A stretch of DNA of 64,000 bases from assembly GCF_900078335.1 (NCBI RefSeq), contig NZ_FKBR01000009.1, positions 173,162-237,161 of the forward strand, read 5' to 3'. The notes under the pieces were generated by a model. That model saw only the letters and a program-made list of their open reading frames with translations. It was not told where the DNA came from and searched no databases. Of this stretch, positions 42,946-51,495 are shown one piece after another. The number at the start of each line of letters is the position of its first letter. Position 1 is the stretch's first letter. The DNA is from Bordetella trematum (GTDB taxonomy: Bacteria; Pseudomonadota; Gammaproteobacteria; Burkholderiales; Burkholderiaceae_B). The translations under genes were made by a program, and so were the position numbers.

Positions 42946-43203
42946 GGTTTCCCTCTCTGTTTGCTAGCGCGTGCGCATAATAGTCTGCATTGCGCCGGGC
43001 TCATTGCCTTAATGAGGTCAGGGATGTATCCGTGCGTCGAAAATAGCGGGCGACTGCGCGCGCGCCTGGCGACGTGCAGCGCCTTGCCAAGCCGCTAAGT
43101 CGCTGTCATATAAGGGGGGCAGCGCGTCATGGCCGCGCTGCGGCGGCATACTTGAAATGTCGCCATATGAAGCATTTTGATAATTTTTAGAAGCTCGGCA
43201 GCC

Positions 43204-43944
43204 TCACCGTCCGGCGCGGGGGCGCCGAGGGTGGCGTTCTGGGTTGTCGTCCTTGCGCACCAGCGGCAGAAAGCACAGCCCGCCGACCAGGCAGACCAGG
43301 GCGGCGGACCACAGTGTCTGGCTCAGGAAGTGGGCGCCCTGCATGATCCGCACAGCGCCGAAAAGCAGGCCCAGCGCCACCCCGGCGGTTAGCCCGCCCC
43401 AGCGCAGCCAGGGTCGTTGCAGAGCCCAGCCCAGGAAGTACAACAGCGCGATGGAATAGCCGGCCGCGGCGTGATTGCTCGGAAGGGCGCGCCCGGCTGC
43501 TTGCCCGCCGAAGGCGAACCAGCGATCTGGCCAGTGAAGCTCGCCGCCGAACAGGCTCAGGCGATAGGGGCGCGGCAGGGCCGTGTAGCCCTTGAGCCAT
43601 TGCACGAGAATGGGCACGGCGATCATGGCCAGCAGCAGCAGAGCGTAAGGCAGCCACTGCCGGCGGGGCGCGTGAGTTCGGCACTGGAATGCCATGATGA
43701 CTAAGCTGGCCAGGGCCACTCCCAGTGGTAGCGCCAGCAGCAGCTTGTGGCCCAGGAGCTCCAGCCAGGGCTGGTCATTCCAGGGAAAGCGCTGGCTGGT
43801 CGCGTCATAGAACAGGCGCGTGCAGGCGATGTCGAGACGGCTTTTCTGCACACCCAGGGCCAGGGTGGCGAGCAGGCCGGGCAGCCCAATGAGGTAAATC
43901 AGGCTATAGGGCAGCCGGCCAATGGGAAGCAGGGGGCGGAGCAT
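43204..43944 (-). CDS. PAP2-family membrane phosphatase
   Basis: 246 residues with about six hydrophobic segments. PAP2 signature: KGYTALPRP (K-x6-RP), then RALPSNHAAAGYS (PSxH) and RIMQGAHFLSQ (R-x5-H). The final Asp common in the third motif is replaced by Gln. This group dephosphorylates lipid phosphates such as lipid A, phosphatidic acid or undecaprenyl diphosphate; the substrate is not known here. It stands alone between unrelated genes. Confidence 0.85.
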   Translation of the reverse strand: MLRPLLPIGRLPYSLIYLIGLPGLLATLALGVQKSRLDIACTRLFYDATSQRFPWNDQPWLELLGHKLLLALPLGVALASLVIMAFQCRTHAPRRQWLPYALLLLAMIAVPILVQWLKGYTALPRPYRLSLFGGELHWPDRWFAFGGQAAGRALPSNHAAAGYSIALLYFLGWALQRPWLRWGGLTAGVALGLLFGAVRIMQGAHFLSQTLWSAALVCLVGGLCFLPLVRKDDNPERHPRRPRAGR

Positions 43945-44064
43945 GGCGAAAGATGACGTGGGGAGGATGCCATCCTAGAAAGGAAGGCATCAAAAAAACG
44001 TCAAATTGCCAAAATCGGGTGGGGAGATGCGTTTCGTCCCGCCTGCCGGGCGGGCAGGGCGTCG

Positions 44065-44373
44065 TCAGCGTGCCGGGGGCGTGTCGCGCGGTGGCGCGTC
44101 GCAACTGAAAGTGAGCACGGCTTCCTTGGGCATCAGGCCGGTTGCGTGGTTGGAGCTGACTTCGGGGCGGGCATAGCGGCGATTCTGGGCGGCACAATAG
44201 TCTTCGGCCTGCTTGCGTGCCTGATTCTTGATTTCCACCCAGGTCATGGCTTTCATGCCGGCGTTGTAGCGGATCTGATAGCGTTCTTGATCCACACGCT
44301 GGATTTCACTGCTGACCCCGCAGGCCGCAAGCAGGGCGGCCGAACAGAGCACGAGGCAAAGGCGAAGGGGCAT
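44065..44373 (-). CDS. Small lipoprotein
   Basis: 102 residues; start at MPLRLCLVLCSAALLAACGVSS with lipobox LAAC. The mature chain contains YQIRYNAGMKAMTWVEIKNQARKQAEDYC and a second Cys near the end (LTFSCDAPP). Unknown function. An in-frame TTG five codons upstream is less likely. Confidence 0.72.
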   Translation of the reverse strand: MPLRLCLVLCSAALLAACGVSSEIQRVDQERYQIRYNAGMKAMTWVEIKNQARKQAEDYCAAQNRRYARPEVSSNHATGLMPKEAVLTFSCDAPPRDTPPAR

Positions 44374-44490
44374 GACGATTTCCGGCAAGAGGGCAACGCA
44401 TCATTTTAAGCCAGCCACGGCGGCGGCGGGCCCATGCTAGCATCCGGGCCGTTGGCCGTCGGCAGACGGCATCCTACGGAGAATCATCGC

Positions 44491-44736
44491 ATGGACCTGC
44501 AAGAGCAAATCGCTGTCATCGTGCATACGGTGTCGCATCAGGGCGGGCGTATCGACGCCTTGAGCGCCACGCTCGCGGCCACACTGAATCTGGTCAAGAC
44601 CTCGCCGGGGCTGAAGGAAGCCATCGAAGGGCAGCTGGAAAAGCACTACGCCAATCTGCTGGCCCGTTCCGAAAACCCTCAGTACGTGGCTGGCTTTGAA
44701 AGCGTTCGGGATGCGGTAATCAATACCCTCAAGTGA
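44491..44736 (+). CDS. Conserved hypothetical protein
   Basis: 81 residues, soluble, from MDLQEQIAVIVHTVSHQGGR. Predicted mainly helical (LSATLAATLNLVKTSPGLKEAIEGQLEKHYANLLA). A longer upstream frame lacks a ribosome site. No family recognised. Confidence 0.55.
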   Translation: MDLQEQIAVIVHTVSHQGGRIDALSATLAATLNLVKTSPGLKEAIEGQLEKHYANLLARSENPQYVAGFESVRDAVINTLK

Positions 44737-44777
44737 GCAAACCGATGGGCGATGCCCGGAAAGTTACCCACAGGTTT

Positions 44778-44798
44778 TGTGGATAAGCCTTGGGATAG
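44778..44798 (+). repeat. DnaA-box-containing motif, copy 1
   Basis: TGTGGATAAGCCTTGGGATAG. The first nine bases are the reverse complement of the perfect DnaA box TTATCCACA. A similar sequence is at 47439-47459. Confidence 0.6.
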
Positions 44799-44850
44799 TG
44801 CTCCGATAATTCAATATTTCTCTTTCGTGACAATCGTTTAGCCTGGAGGG

Positions 44851-46287
44851 TCAGTTCTGGAGCGAGTGCGCAAGGCGTCCCAGCGTCCGCAGGCTGCGAT
44901 CGACACGCAGGGGATCGGGATCGGCGCAGCTCAGGCGCACGAAATGTCCAAAGCGCGAAGCGTTGGAGAAAATCGCTCCCGGCGCAATGCGTATGCCTTG
45001 TCTGAGCGCCGCTTCGAACAAGGCTTCGCCATCGATGTCGTCGGGCAACTCCACCCATAGCAACATCCCGCCGGGCGGCAGGGTCAGGCGGGTGGCCGGC
45101 GGGAACTCCCTGGCCACGCCGCGCGCCATGTGTTGGCGCTGCCGCGCCAGTTGCCCGCGCAGGCGGCCCAGGTGGCGGTCGAAGGCTTTGGTCGCCATGT
45201 AGGCGGCTGCGGCCAGTTGTCCGGCGGCTTCGTTGGGGCGGCTTTGCGCGTATTTCAGCATGTCGATGCGGGCTTGCCAGCGGCCGCCCAGAACCCACCC
45301 CAGACGCATGCCGGGTGCGAGCGTCTTGTGCAACGACGAACAATAGATCACCTGGCCGTCGCGATCCCAGTGTTTGATGGCGCGTTGCGGCCCCGTGTCG
45401 ATCAGCAGCCCATACGTGTCATCCTCAATCAGCGCGATCTCATGCTTCAGGCAGCATTGCAGCAGTGCCTGTTTGTCGTGATCAGGCATGACGCAGCCGA
45501 GCGGGTTCTGCAGATTGGGCACGGCTACGACGGCGCGGATGCCGGGTTGGGTCTGGAGGGCGAGATCAAGCGCTTCGACCGACAGCCCGCGTTGCGGACT
45601 GGTCGGGATCTCAAGTGCCCGCAGGCCCAGGCTTTCCAGTACCTGCAGCAGGCCGAAGTAGGCCGGGGATTCGACCGCGATGGTGTCGCCCGGTGATGCC
45701 ACCGCACGCAATGCCAGGTTCAAGGCTTCGATGCAGCCGTGTGTGACGATGACGTCCTGGGCGGTGGCCCGGATGCCGCTGGCCAGCATGCGCCGCGCCA
45801 GAACCTCGCGCAAGGCGGGCGCGCCCTGCGGCGGTACCCGGCTGGTGAGCAGGCCCGGTTGCTGGCGCAGGCAGCGTGTCAGGGCTTGGCGCAGCGCATC
45901 CTGCGGGTAGGCCTGTGGTTCGGCGGCGGCCAGCGCAAAGTTCACGCTATCAGGGTACTGCTCGCAACGCGCGATGAAATGCGATACGCGATCATGAATG
46001 CCGACATAGGCGGCCGGTTGCTGCGCGGCGCGCATATCGGGCTCGGTGGCGGGAGCCAGGCTGGGGGCGCTGGAGGGCCGCACAAAATAGCCTGAGCGGG
46101 GGCGTGCCTCCAGCAGGCCGTCTTCTTCGAGGCGGCGGCAGACTTGCAGCGCGGTGCTCAGGCTGACCTGATGGGTGCGCACCAGATTGCGCACCGAAGG
46201 CATGCGTGCCAACGGGGGCAGCACGCCCGAGTGGATGGCGTCGCGGTAGTACTCGGCCAGACGTTGATAGAGAGGCTGTGCAGACAT
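44851..46287 (-). CDS. MocR-type GntR/aminotransferase transcriptional regulator
   Basis: 478 residues. N-terminal GntR winged helix (LYQRLAEYYRDAIHSGVLPP, then SVRNLVRTHQVSLSTALQVC) joined to a fold-type I aminotransferase domain with VTHGCIEALNLALRA, the N..N PNLQNPLGCVMPDHDK stretch and the PLP Lys in SSLHKTLAPGMRLGWV. MocR proteins use PLP as effector and often regulate a divergent neighbour. The divergent gene here is a small beta-rich protein. The start at MSAQPLYQRL was chosen over an upstream extension. Confidence 0.88.
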   Translation of the reverse strand: MSAQPLYQRLAEYYRDAIHSGVLPPLARMPSVRNLVRTHQVSLSTALQVCRRLEEDGLLEARPRSGYFVRPSSAPSLAPATEPDMRAAQQPAAYVGIHDRVSHFIARCEQYPDSVNFALAAAEPQAYPQDALRQALTRCLRQQPGLLTSRVPPQGAPALREVLARRMLASGIRATAQDVIVTHGCIEALNLALRAVASPGDTIAVESPAYFGLLQVLESLGLRALEIPTSPQRGLSVEALDLALQTQPGIRAVVAVPNLQNPLGCVMPDHDKQALLQCCLKHEIALIEDDTYGLLIDTGPQRAIKHWDRDGQVIYCSSLHKTLAPGMRLGWVLGGRWQARIDMLKYAQSRPNEAAGQLAAAAYMATKAFDRHLGRLRGQLARQRQHMARGVAREFPPATRLTLPPGGMLLWVELPDDIDGEALFEAALRQGIRIAPGAIFSNASRFGHFVRLSCADPDPLRVDRSLRTLGRLAHSLQN

Positions 46288-46466
46288 GGCGTCATGATGG
46301 CGCCGGCAGGGGCGGCGGCGACAGGTACAGCAAGGCGGAAAAACAACCATAACAGTTGACCCGCAAGCCTGTCTGTTGCGGATCAGAAGCTGCTTTTCTG
46401 TGTCTGTTGCGTTCTGGCCGGTCTGTTTACGCTTGAGGCTGTTCATTCACGCTCCATGAGGTGCAG

Positions 46467-46861
<395 letters not shown>

Positions 46862-46866
46862 AATTC

Positions 46867-46897
46867 AAAAAGCCCTGGTTTCCGACCAGGGCTTTTT
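46867..46897 (+). terminator. Terminator of tRNA-fMet
   Basis: Stem AAAAAGCCCTGGT / ACCAGGGCTTTTT with loop TTCCG; 5 T in the tail. It lies directly after the tRNA. Confidence 0.93.
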
Positions 46898-47090
46898 CGT
46901 TTCCGAGGCCTTTTCGGGCCTTGTCTTCCATGCCCTCGCGCATGCTATGCCTGTTGTTTCCGATGGGCTATCCTTGTTCCAGCCGTTTCATCCGCGTAAT
47001 CCGTTGCTGGCTTCTTCGTCTCCGGCGAGGTTGCCGCGCCGCTGCCTGTGGGTTGTCGATCAAGCCAGGCGCAAATACAAGAGGAGCAAT

Positions 47091-47423
47091 ATGGGAACCG
47101 CCAAGTACGACCATCCTGGCTACATCGCAGACACCGGTATGCATTGCAAGTTTGTTATTGGCGTGTGGTGCCCTCATGGTTATCCGGCACATATTCATAT
47201 CGGCCGTTTCGTTCCGGGCGGCAAGGCCGAGGCGAGGCTGCGTCTGCGCATCCCCGATGGGGTGTTCCAATCGCTGTCCGACGATATGGAGCGCCTGTGC
47301 CGCCGTGCGCTGGGCCAGGCCATAGATGAAAATCTGCTGGCCGACAGCGACGGCAATTTCCAAGAGACCCGTTTCCGGGTCGATGCGGTGCCCTGGGCAG
47401 GCCCTTTGCAGCCGGTGGCTTGA
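47091..47423 (+). CDS. Conserved hypothetical protein
   Basis: 110 residues. Start set by GAGGAG 5-10 bases upstream. MGTAKYDHPGYIADTGMHCK, FVIGVWCPHGYPAHIHIGRF, then a beta/alpha segment RLRIPDGVFQSLSDDMERLCRRAL. Cys and His pairs near residues 18-45 could bind metal, but this is only a guess. No family recognised. Confidence 0.6.
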   Translation: MGTAKYDHPGYIADTGMHCKFVIGVWCPHGYPAHIHIGRFVPGGKAEARLRLRIPDGVFQSLSDDMERLCRRALGQAIDENLLADSDGNFQETRFRVDAVPWAGPLQPVA

Positions 47424-47438
47424 GTTGTTCACTCCGAT

Positions 47439-47459
47439 GGTGGATAAGTCTTGGGACAG
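47439..47459 (+). repeat. DnaA-box-like motif, copy 2
   Basis: GGTGGATAAGTCTTGGGACAG differs from copy 1 at three of 21 positions. The DnaA-box part has one mismatch. It lies in a 227-base gap after a hypothetical gene. Confidence 0.5.
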
Positions 47460-47650
47460 TTTTTTTGCAACGTCGGAATCCTCATTGATTACAAGGGCTT
47501 ATCGTTGCTGGTCAGTTAATGAGCGGCACGCCGCATCATCTGCGCTAAGACGGTTGTAATCCAAAGGCATGGATTACGGTATTCTGGCCGTAGCCGCCCG
47601 GCGTGGGCGGCTGGCCATGTGGTCTGTCATCTGATCCTCAAGGAGTCCTC

Positions 47651-47782
47651 ATGAAACAACGCCTTTTCATGATTTTCGCATTGACGCTTGCCGTGGCTTC
47701 CGCTGGCTGCAATACGGTTTCCGGGGCAGGCAAGGATATCGAGCGCGGCGGCGAGGCGATTCAACGCGCGGCGGATCGCTAG
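47651..47782 (+). CDS. Entericidin A/B-family lipoprotein
   Basis: 43 residues with an AAGGAGTCCTC ribosome site. Signal peptide with lipobox SAGC, then CNTVSGAGKDIERGGEAIQR, the pattern of entericidins, small membrane lipoproteins best known as a toxin/antidote pair under stress control in enterobacteria. There is a single copy here, so no antidote partner is apparent. Confidence 0.85.
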   Translation: MKQRLFMIFALTLAVASAGCNTVSGAGKDIERGGEAIQRAADR

Positions 47783-47788
47783 GGCCAC

Positions 47789-47818
47789 GGCCGGCTTGCG
47801 CGTCTGCGCAAGCCGGCC
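47789..47818 (+). terminator. Strong hairpin after the entericidin gene
   Basis: Thirteen-bp perfect stem GGCCGGCTTGCGC / GCGCAAGCCGGCC around GTCT, seven bases after the stop. No T-run follows, so it may stabilise the short mRNA or terminate weakly. Confidence 0.6.
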
Positions 47819-47874
47819 GGATCGACCTGTTGCATAATCTGGCTTTTCGCTAACTGGCAACAGAGGGCAGGATC

Positions 47875-48306
47875 ATGCGCCTGTATATGGGTTTGGCCGC
47901 GATGGCTATTGCGCTGGCGGGGTGTGCCGGCAAGGGTTTGCTGGAGCCGGATGCCCAGGGAACGAGCGAGGCGTTTGTCGTCAATGCGGACCCCATGGCG
48001 GCATTGCGGCGTGCCAGTGAGTATGTGCGCATTTGCCACGAAGAACGTGTCTATCCCTATGGCGCCAGCTATGAGGCCAAACGCCAGCTGGGCGAGCGTG
48101 GCCTGCCTCATCAGGTGATGCTCAGCAAGACCAAAGAGCCGGCCAAGATACTGGAGCAGATCCAGGTCCAGGAGGGCGAGCGTGCCAACCAGGCGCAGGT
48201 GAAGATCATCGTCCTGGGCGAGGGCATCTGGGATGCCGCAGAAATCGCGGCTGCGCGCGAGTCCATCGAAACGTCCACTCCCGTCTGCCGCAAGCTGGAA
48301 AACTAG
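47875..48306 (+). CDS. Lipoprotein of unknown function
   Basis: 143 residues. Signal peptide with lipobox ALAGC (Cys17). The mature chain contains YVRICHEERVYPYGASYEAKRQLGE and a C-terminal ESIETSTPVCRK. Helix-rich, two further Cys. No family recognised. It may be co-expressed with the membrane gene downstream. Confidence 0.68.
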   Translation: MRLYMGLAAMAIALAGCAGKGLLEPDAQGTSEAFVVNADPMAALRRASEYVRICHEERVYPYGASYEAKRQLGERGLPHQVMLSKTKEPAKILEQIQVQEGERANQAQVKIIVLGEGIWDAAEIAAARESIETSTPVCRKLEN

Positions 48307-48332
48307 GGCGTCGCTTGCGATAAGGAGTTGTC

Positions 48333-48701
48333 GTGGCGGCCATGATTCGGATATGGAGTGCTGCGGCAGGCGTGCTGGCATGGCTCAATGGCGGCGCCAG
48401 CCTGTTGCTGGCGGCATTTGCCTTGGGGGTCGTGGGTCCGGATATTGCGCCTCCCGACGATCTTCCTCTTTTCCTGCTGTGTTTCCTGGTCGGGTTGCTG
48501 GCGGCGGTGCCTGCCTGGTTGCTTTTGGGGGCGGCCTGTGCCGCCGATGGCGCACAGCGGCAGGCGTTGGCGCGCATGTTCGCGCTGGTGGGGCTGTGCG
48601 GGCTGTTGCTGGCCTTGCTGGCGTTTGCCCTGGGTTGCGGCTGGGCAGTGCTGGCAGCCCAGGTCGATGTTGTGCCGGGGACACTGAGCGCCTGGCGATG
48701 A
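48333..48701 (+). CDS. Small integral membrane protein
   Basis: 122 residues with GTG start behind AAGGAG. Three to four hydrophobic helices (LLLAAFALGVVG, FLLCFLVGLLAAVPAWLLL, ARMFALVGLCGLLLALLAFALG). No conserved motif seen. Ends 74 bases before pyrB, and its end overlaps the pyrB promoter region nearly. Confidence 0.55.
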   Translation: MAAMIRIWSAAAGVLAWLNGGASLLLAAFALGVVGPDIAPPDDLPLFLLCFLVGLLAAVPAWLLLGAACAADGAQRQALARMFALVGLCGLLLALLAFALGCGWAVLAAQVDVVPGTLSAWR

Positions 48702-48712
48702 CGAAAAACGGC

Positions 48713-48742
48713 TTTACGGGGGCGGCTTTCCTAAAATAATAT
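48713..48742 (+). promoter_or_regulatory. Putative pyrB promoter
   Basis: TTTACG (-35, 48713-48718), an 18-base spacer and TAATAT (-10, 48737-48742). The -10 directly touches the palindrome that follows. Confidence 0.5.
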
Positions 48743-48754
48743 ACGCATTGCGTA
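48742..48754 (+). promoter_or_regulatory. Palindromic operator O1 upstream of pyrB
   Basis: TACGCATTGCGTA, a 6+1+6 palindrome overlapping the -10 and predicted start site, 21 bases before the pyrB ATG. It shares the ATATACGCA--GCGTACA pattern with a second site inside pyrB. A repressor bound here would block polymerase. Confidence 0.6.
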
Positions 48755-48775
48755 CATTTCTATCGGGCCGCTTTC

Positions 48776-50074
48776 ATGTCCATCTCCCAGCAAGCCTTTC
48801 TGCGCGACGCTATGCGCCGCTTGAATCTGACCCGCGATGTCTTCGCGACCCGTATCGGCGTCAAGCGCCGTGCCCTGGATACGTGGCTGTTGCCCGAGGG
48901 ATCGCAGGAGTGTCGGGCCATGCCCGAAGTGGTCGAGCGTTTTGTCAGCGAAATCGTACAGAACCGCGATCTTCTTGAGAAATATACGCAAAGCGTACAA
49001 AGCGGCCCGCTGCGCGACCGGATCGCGGCCAATGGCAAGCACCAGCTTCTGTCGGTGGATCAGTTCACCCGCGAATCGGTAGAAGACCTGTTTCGCGTCG
49101 CCGACATGATGCAGCCGATTGCCCGGCGTCAGAAGGTCTCGCGCGTGCTGGAAGGAGCGGTACTGGGGAATCTGTTTTTCGAAGCGAGCACGCGCACGCG
49201 GGTGAGCTTTGGTTCGGCGTTCTGCCGCCTGGGCGGATCGGTGTGTGACACCACCGGCTTTACCTTTTCGTCGATGGCCAAGGGTGAGTCGATCTACGAC
49301 ACCAGCCGGGTGATGAGCGGTTATGTTGATGCCATGGTGATCCGCCATCCGGAAAAAGGGTCGGTGGCCGAGTTTGCGGCCGCCACGAACATTCCGGTGG
49401 TCAATGGCGGTGACGGCCCGGGCGAGCACCCCAGCCAGGCCTTGCTGGATCTCTACACCATCCTGACCGAGTTCTCACGCCTGGGCAAGCTGCTGGATGG
49501 CGCCCATATCGCCATGGTGGGCGATCTGAAGTACGGCCGCACCGTGCATTCGCTGATCAAGCTGCTGTCGCTTTACAAGGGTTTGAAGTTCACCCTCATC
49601 GCGCCGCCGGGGCTGGAGATGCCCGATTATGTGCTGGAGCAGGCCGCGCGCAACGGCAACGTGATCGAACAGAAATCATCGCTGGCCGATGGGCTGTCGG
49701 GCGCGGATGTGATCTACGCCACGCGTGTGCAGAAAGAGCGCTTTGCCGGTGGCGAGGAGTCCAGCGAGGGTTACACCGCGGAGTTCCAGGTGAACCGCGC
49801 CATCGTGGACACCTTCTGCGGTCCGGACACCATCGTCATGCACCCGCTGCCGCGCGACAGCCGCCCGGGGGCCAATGACCTGAGCGTGGATCTCAATGAG
49901 GATCCGCGGCTGGCGATCTTCCGCCAGACGGACAACGGTATTCCGGTGCGCATGGCCATCTTTGCTGTGCTGCTGGGCGTGGAGGATCTGGTCCAACATT
50001 CGATGCGCGACGTGACCTGGCGTCATCCTTCGCATATCGGTCCGGACGATTCCGTTTTTCACGGCCTCGAATAA
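48776..50074 (+). CDS. pyrB: Aspartate carbamoyltransferase with N-terminal helix-turn-helix extension
   Basis: 432 residues, about 120 more than E. coli PyrB (311). The catalytic part begins near residue 86 (HQLLSVDQFTRESVEDLF) and has all key motifs: FFEASTRTRVSFGSA for carbamoyl phosphate, the 80s loop SSMAKGES, GDGPGEHPSQALLDLYT and MHPLPRDSR. Residues ~8-50 (FLRDAMRRLNLTRDVFATRI, then GVKRRALDTWLLPEGSQE) read as a Cro/XRE-type helix-turn-helix. Reaction: carbamoyl phosphate plus aspartate to carbamoyl aspartate, the first committed step of pyrimidine synthesis. No pyrI or pyrC-like partner is adjacent. Two palindromes around this gene suggest self-regulation. Confidence 0.93.
   Translation: MSISQQAFLRDAMRRLNLTRDVFATRIGVKRRALDTWLLPEGSQECRAMPEVVERFVSEIVQNRDLLEKYTQSVQSGPLRDRIAANGKHQLLSVDQFTRESVEDLFRVADMMQPIARRQKVSRVLEGAVLGNLFFEASTRTRVSFGSAFCRLGGSVCDTTGFTFSSMAKGESIYDTSRVMSGYVDAMVIRHPEKGSVAEFAAATNIPVVNGGDGPGEHPSQALLDLYTILTEFSRLGKLLDGAHIAMVGDLKYGRTVHSLIKLLSLYKGLKFTLIAPPGLEMPDYVLEQAARNGNVIEQKSSLADGLSGADVIYATRVQKERFAGGEESSEGYTAEFQVNRAIVDTFCGPDTIVMHPLPRDSRPGANDLSVDLNEDPRLAIFRQTDNGIPVRMAIFAVLLGVEDLVQHSMRDVTWRHPSHIGPDDSVFHGLE
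48985..48997 (+). promoter_or_regulatory. Operator-like palindrome O2 inside pyrB
   Basis: TACGCAAAGCGTA, a 5+3+5 palindrome within ATATACGCAAAGCGTACA; 15 of 17 bases match the site before the gene. Its centre is about 243 bp from O1, a spacing compatible with looping. Confidence 0.5.
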
Positions 50075-50107
50075 GGCCTGGCGCGCGCTTTCGGCGCCCT
50101 GCAATGA

Positions 50108-50139
50108 CAATGGCGGCCCTGGGGCCGCCATTGTTTTTT
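50108..50139 (+). terminator. Terminator of pyrB
   Basis: Twelve-bp stem CAATGGCGGCCC / GGGCCGCCATTG around TG, then six T. It lies between pyrB and convergent rdgC. Confidence 0.92.
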
Positions 50140-50164
50140 GTCCAGCGGGTCGGGCAGCGCGGGT

Positions 50165-51064
50165 TCAGTCGCGCTTTTCGCCGCCCAGCGCTTCGACCAG
50201 TTCGGTCATCAGCTTGGCGAGTTCGCCGGTCATCAGGGCCATGTCGGAGTCGAACTTCTCGTCGTCATTGAGCGCGAGGTTGTCCGGATTTTCCTTGAGC
50301 ACATCCAGCGGCGTGACGCGCTTGACGTCCATGGCTTCGGTAAGCACGAAGGACACCCGGTCGGCCCAGGTCATGGCCAGGCGGGTGCACTGCTTACCGG
50401 ACTTGATATGGCGGCGCACGTCGTCGGCGTCGATGCTGTGCTTGACGTAGCGGATGGCGGCGCGGCTTTCGCCGGAGGCGCGCAGTTCGGTGTCCTGGTC
50501 GATGGAGAAGTTGGCAGGCGCCTCATCGGCGGCCAGCCAGCCCGTCATGGCGGCAGCCGGGGACTGCGCCACGTAGAGGTTCTCCAGCGGCAGGGGATCG
50601 ACCGTCTTGACCAGCATGCCGATCACTTCGTCTGCCTTGGCCGAGGCGGCCGCGTCGATCACCAGCCAGTGATTGCGGGTGTCGATCCAGACGCGCGTGT
50701 CGCGATAGATGCTGAAGGCGCGCGGCATCAGTTCGTCGGTGACGCGCTCCTTGATTTCCTTCATTTGCTTGCGGCCCGGCTTGTAGCCTTGCTGCTCTTC
50801 GATTTCCTGGGCGCGGGCGCGGGCCACCTGATTGACGACGGTGGAAGGCAGCAGCTTTTTCTCGGCACGCAGCGACAACAGGATCTGGCCGTTGATGCTG
50901 TGCGAAAGGCTGGCGTTCTCGCGCGGCGAGATCCAGCCCAGCGTTTGCATTTCGAGGTTATTGCCCTGCCGGTATGCGTGCTTGGCCAGGCTTTCTTCAA
51001 GCTGTTCGCCGGTCAGCGTCCAGGGGGCAGACAGTCGATAAATCTTGAGATTCTTAAACCACAT
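50165..51064 (-). CDS. rdgC: Recombination-associated protein RdgC
   Basis: 299 residues, family size, from [17 protein letters not shown]. RdgC forms a ring on double-stranded DNA and restrains RecA. Typical features: [32 protein letters not shown], and the acidic C-terminal tail. The open frame upstream of this ATG is not used since the family begins with MWFKN. Convergent with pyrB. Confidence 0.96.
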   Translation of the reverse strand: MWFKNLKIYRLSAPWTLTGEQLEESLAKHAYRQGNNLEMQTLGWISPRENASLSHSINGQILLSLRAEKKLLPSTVVNQVARARAQEIEEQQGYKPGRKQMKEIKERVTDELMPRAFSIYRDTRVWIDTRNHWLVIDAAASAKADEVIGMLVKTVDPLPLENLYVAQSPAAAMTGWLAADEAPANFSIDQDTELRASGESRAAIRYVKHSIDADDVRRHIKSGKQCTRLAMTWADRVSFVLTEAMDVKRVTPLDVLKENPDNLALNDDEKFDSDMALMTGELAKLMTELVEALGGEKRD

Positions 51065-51185
51065 GGCGTCGGGCAAAAGCGTTGATTCTATACGAGAGCG
51101 AGTCGGTGCGCCGGACGGGCGGTGCCGGTGGACATGTTTGCGTACATTTCGGCGAACCGCGATGCAGCGTTCGCCGGGCGCCGGT

Positions 51186-51215
51186 AAAAAAAACGGCCCG
51201 GTAAGAACCGGGCCG
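51186..51215 (-). terminator. Minus-strand terminator, possible sRNA end
   Basis: Nine-bp stem CGGCCCGGT / ACCGGGCCG with a 4-base loop; eight T follow on the minus strand. It is 122 bases upstream of rdgC and 205 bases beyond the transporter terminator. Confidence 0.85.
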
Positions 51216-51229
51216 ATACGGGGCACACA

Positions 51230-51266
51230 ATACCGTGTCAAAAAAGGCTCGCGGGGAACACGGTAT
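51230..51266 (-). repeat. Inverted repeat in the transporter-rdgC gap
   Basis: ATACCGTGT and ACACGGTAT are perfect reverse complements separated by 19 bases. On the minus strand the loop holds CCTTTTTTG. It precedes the terminator by 14 bases. Confidence 0.6.
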
Positions 51267-51419
51267 CGGTGTCAGAGAACTGGCCCTGCAATCCGCGTCC
51301 AGGGGATCGTTTGTCCGCGGGTAGACGCAAGGCCGTGATCTGAAGACGCAGTCTAATAGGTCGAGTCTGACGGTGTCCTGAAAGCAGACTTGTCCTGTAT
51401 GCCGGCACGACGCGCCGGG

Positions 51420-51446
51420 CAAAAAAAAAGCTCCCGGAGGAGCTTT
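51420..51446 (-). terminator. Terminator of the MHS transporter gene
   Basis: Stem AAAGCTCC / GGAGCTTT around a 4-base loop; on the minus strand it is followed by a run of T. It lies 50 bases beyond the transporter stop. Confidence 0.88.
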
Positions 51447-51495
51447 GAAAAGGCCGGACTGGCGCAGCGGTCCAATCCGGCGGGGGAGGGTTGGA

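Larger units (their letters stand above)
51065..51495 (-). other. Gap between the transporter and rdgC; candidate small RNA
   Basis: 431 bases with no protein gene supported. On the minus strand it holds two separate terminators (51421-51446 and 51186-51215) and an inverted repeat (51230-51266) between them, suggesting an independent short transcript. The rdgC promoter should lie near 51065-51180. Confidence 0.4.
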
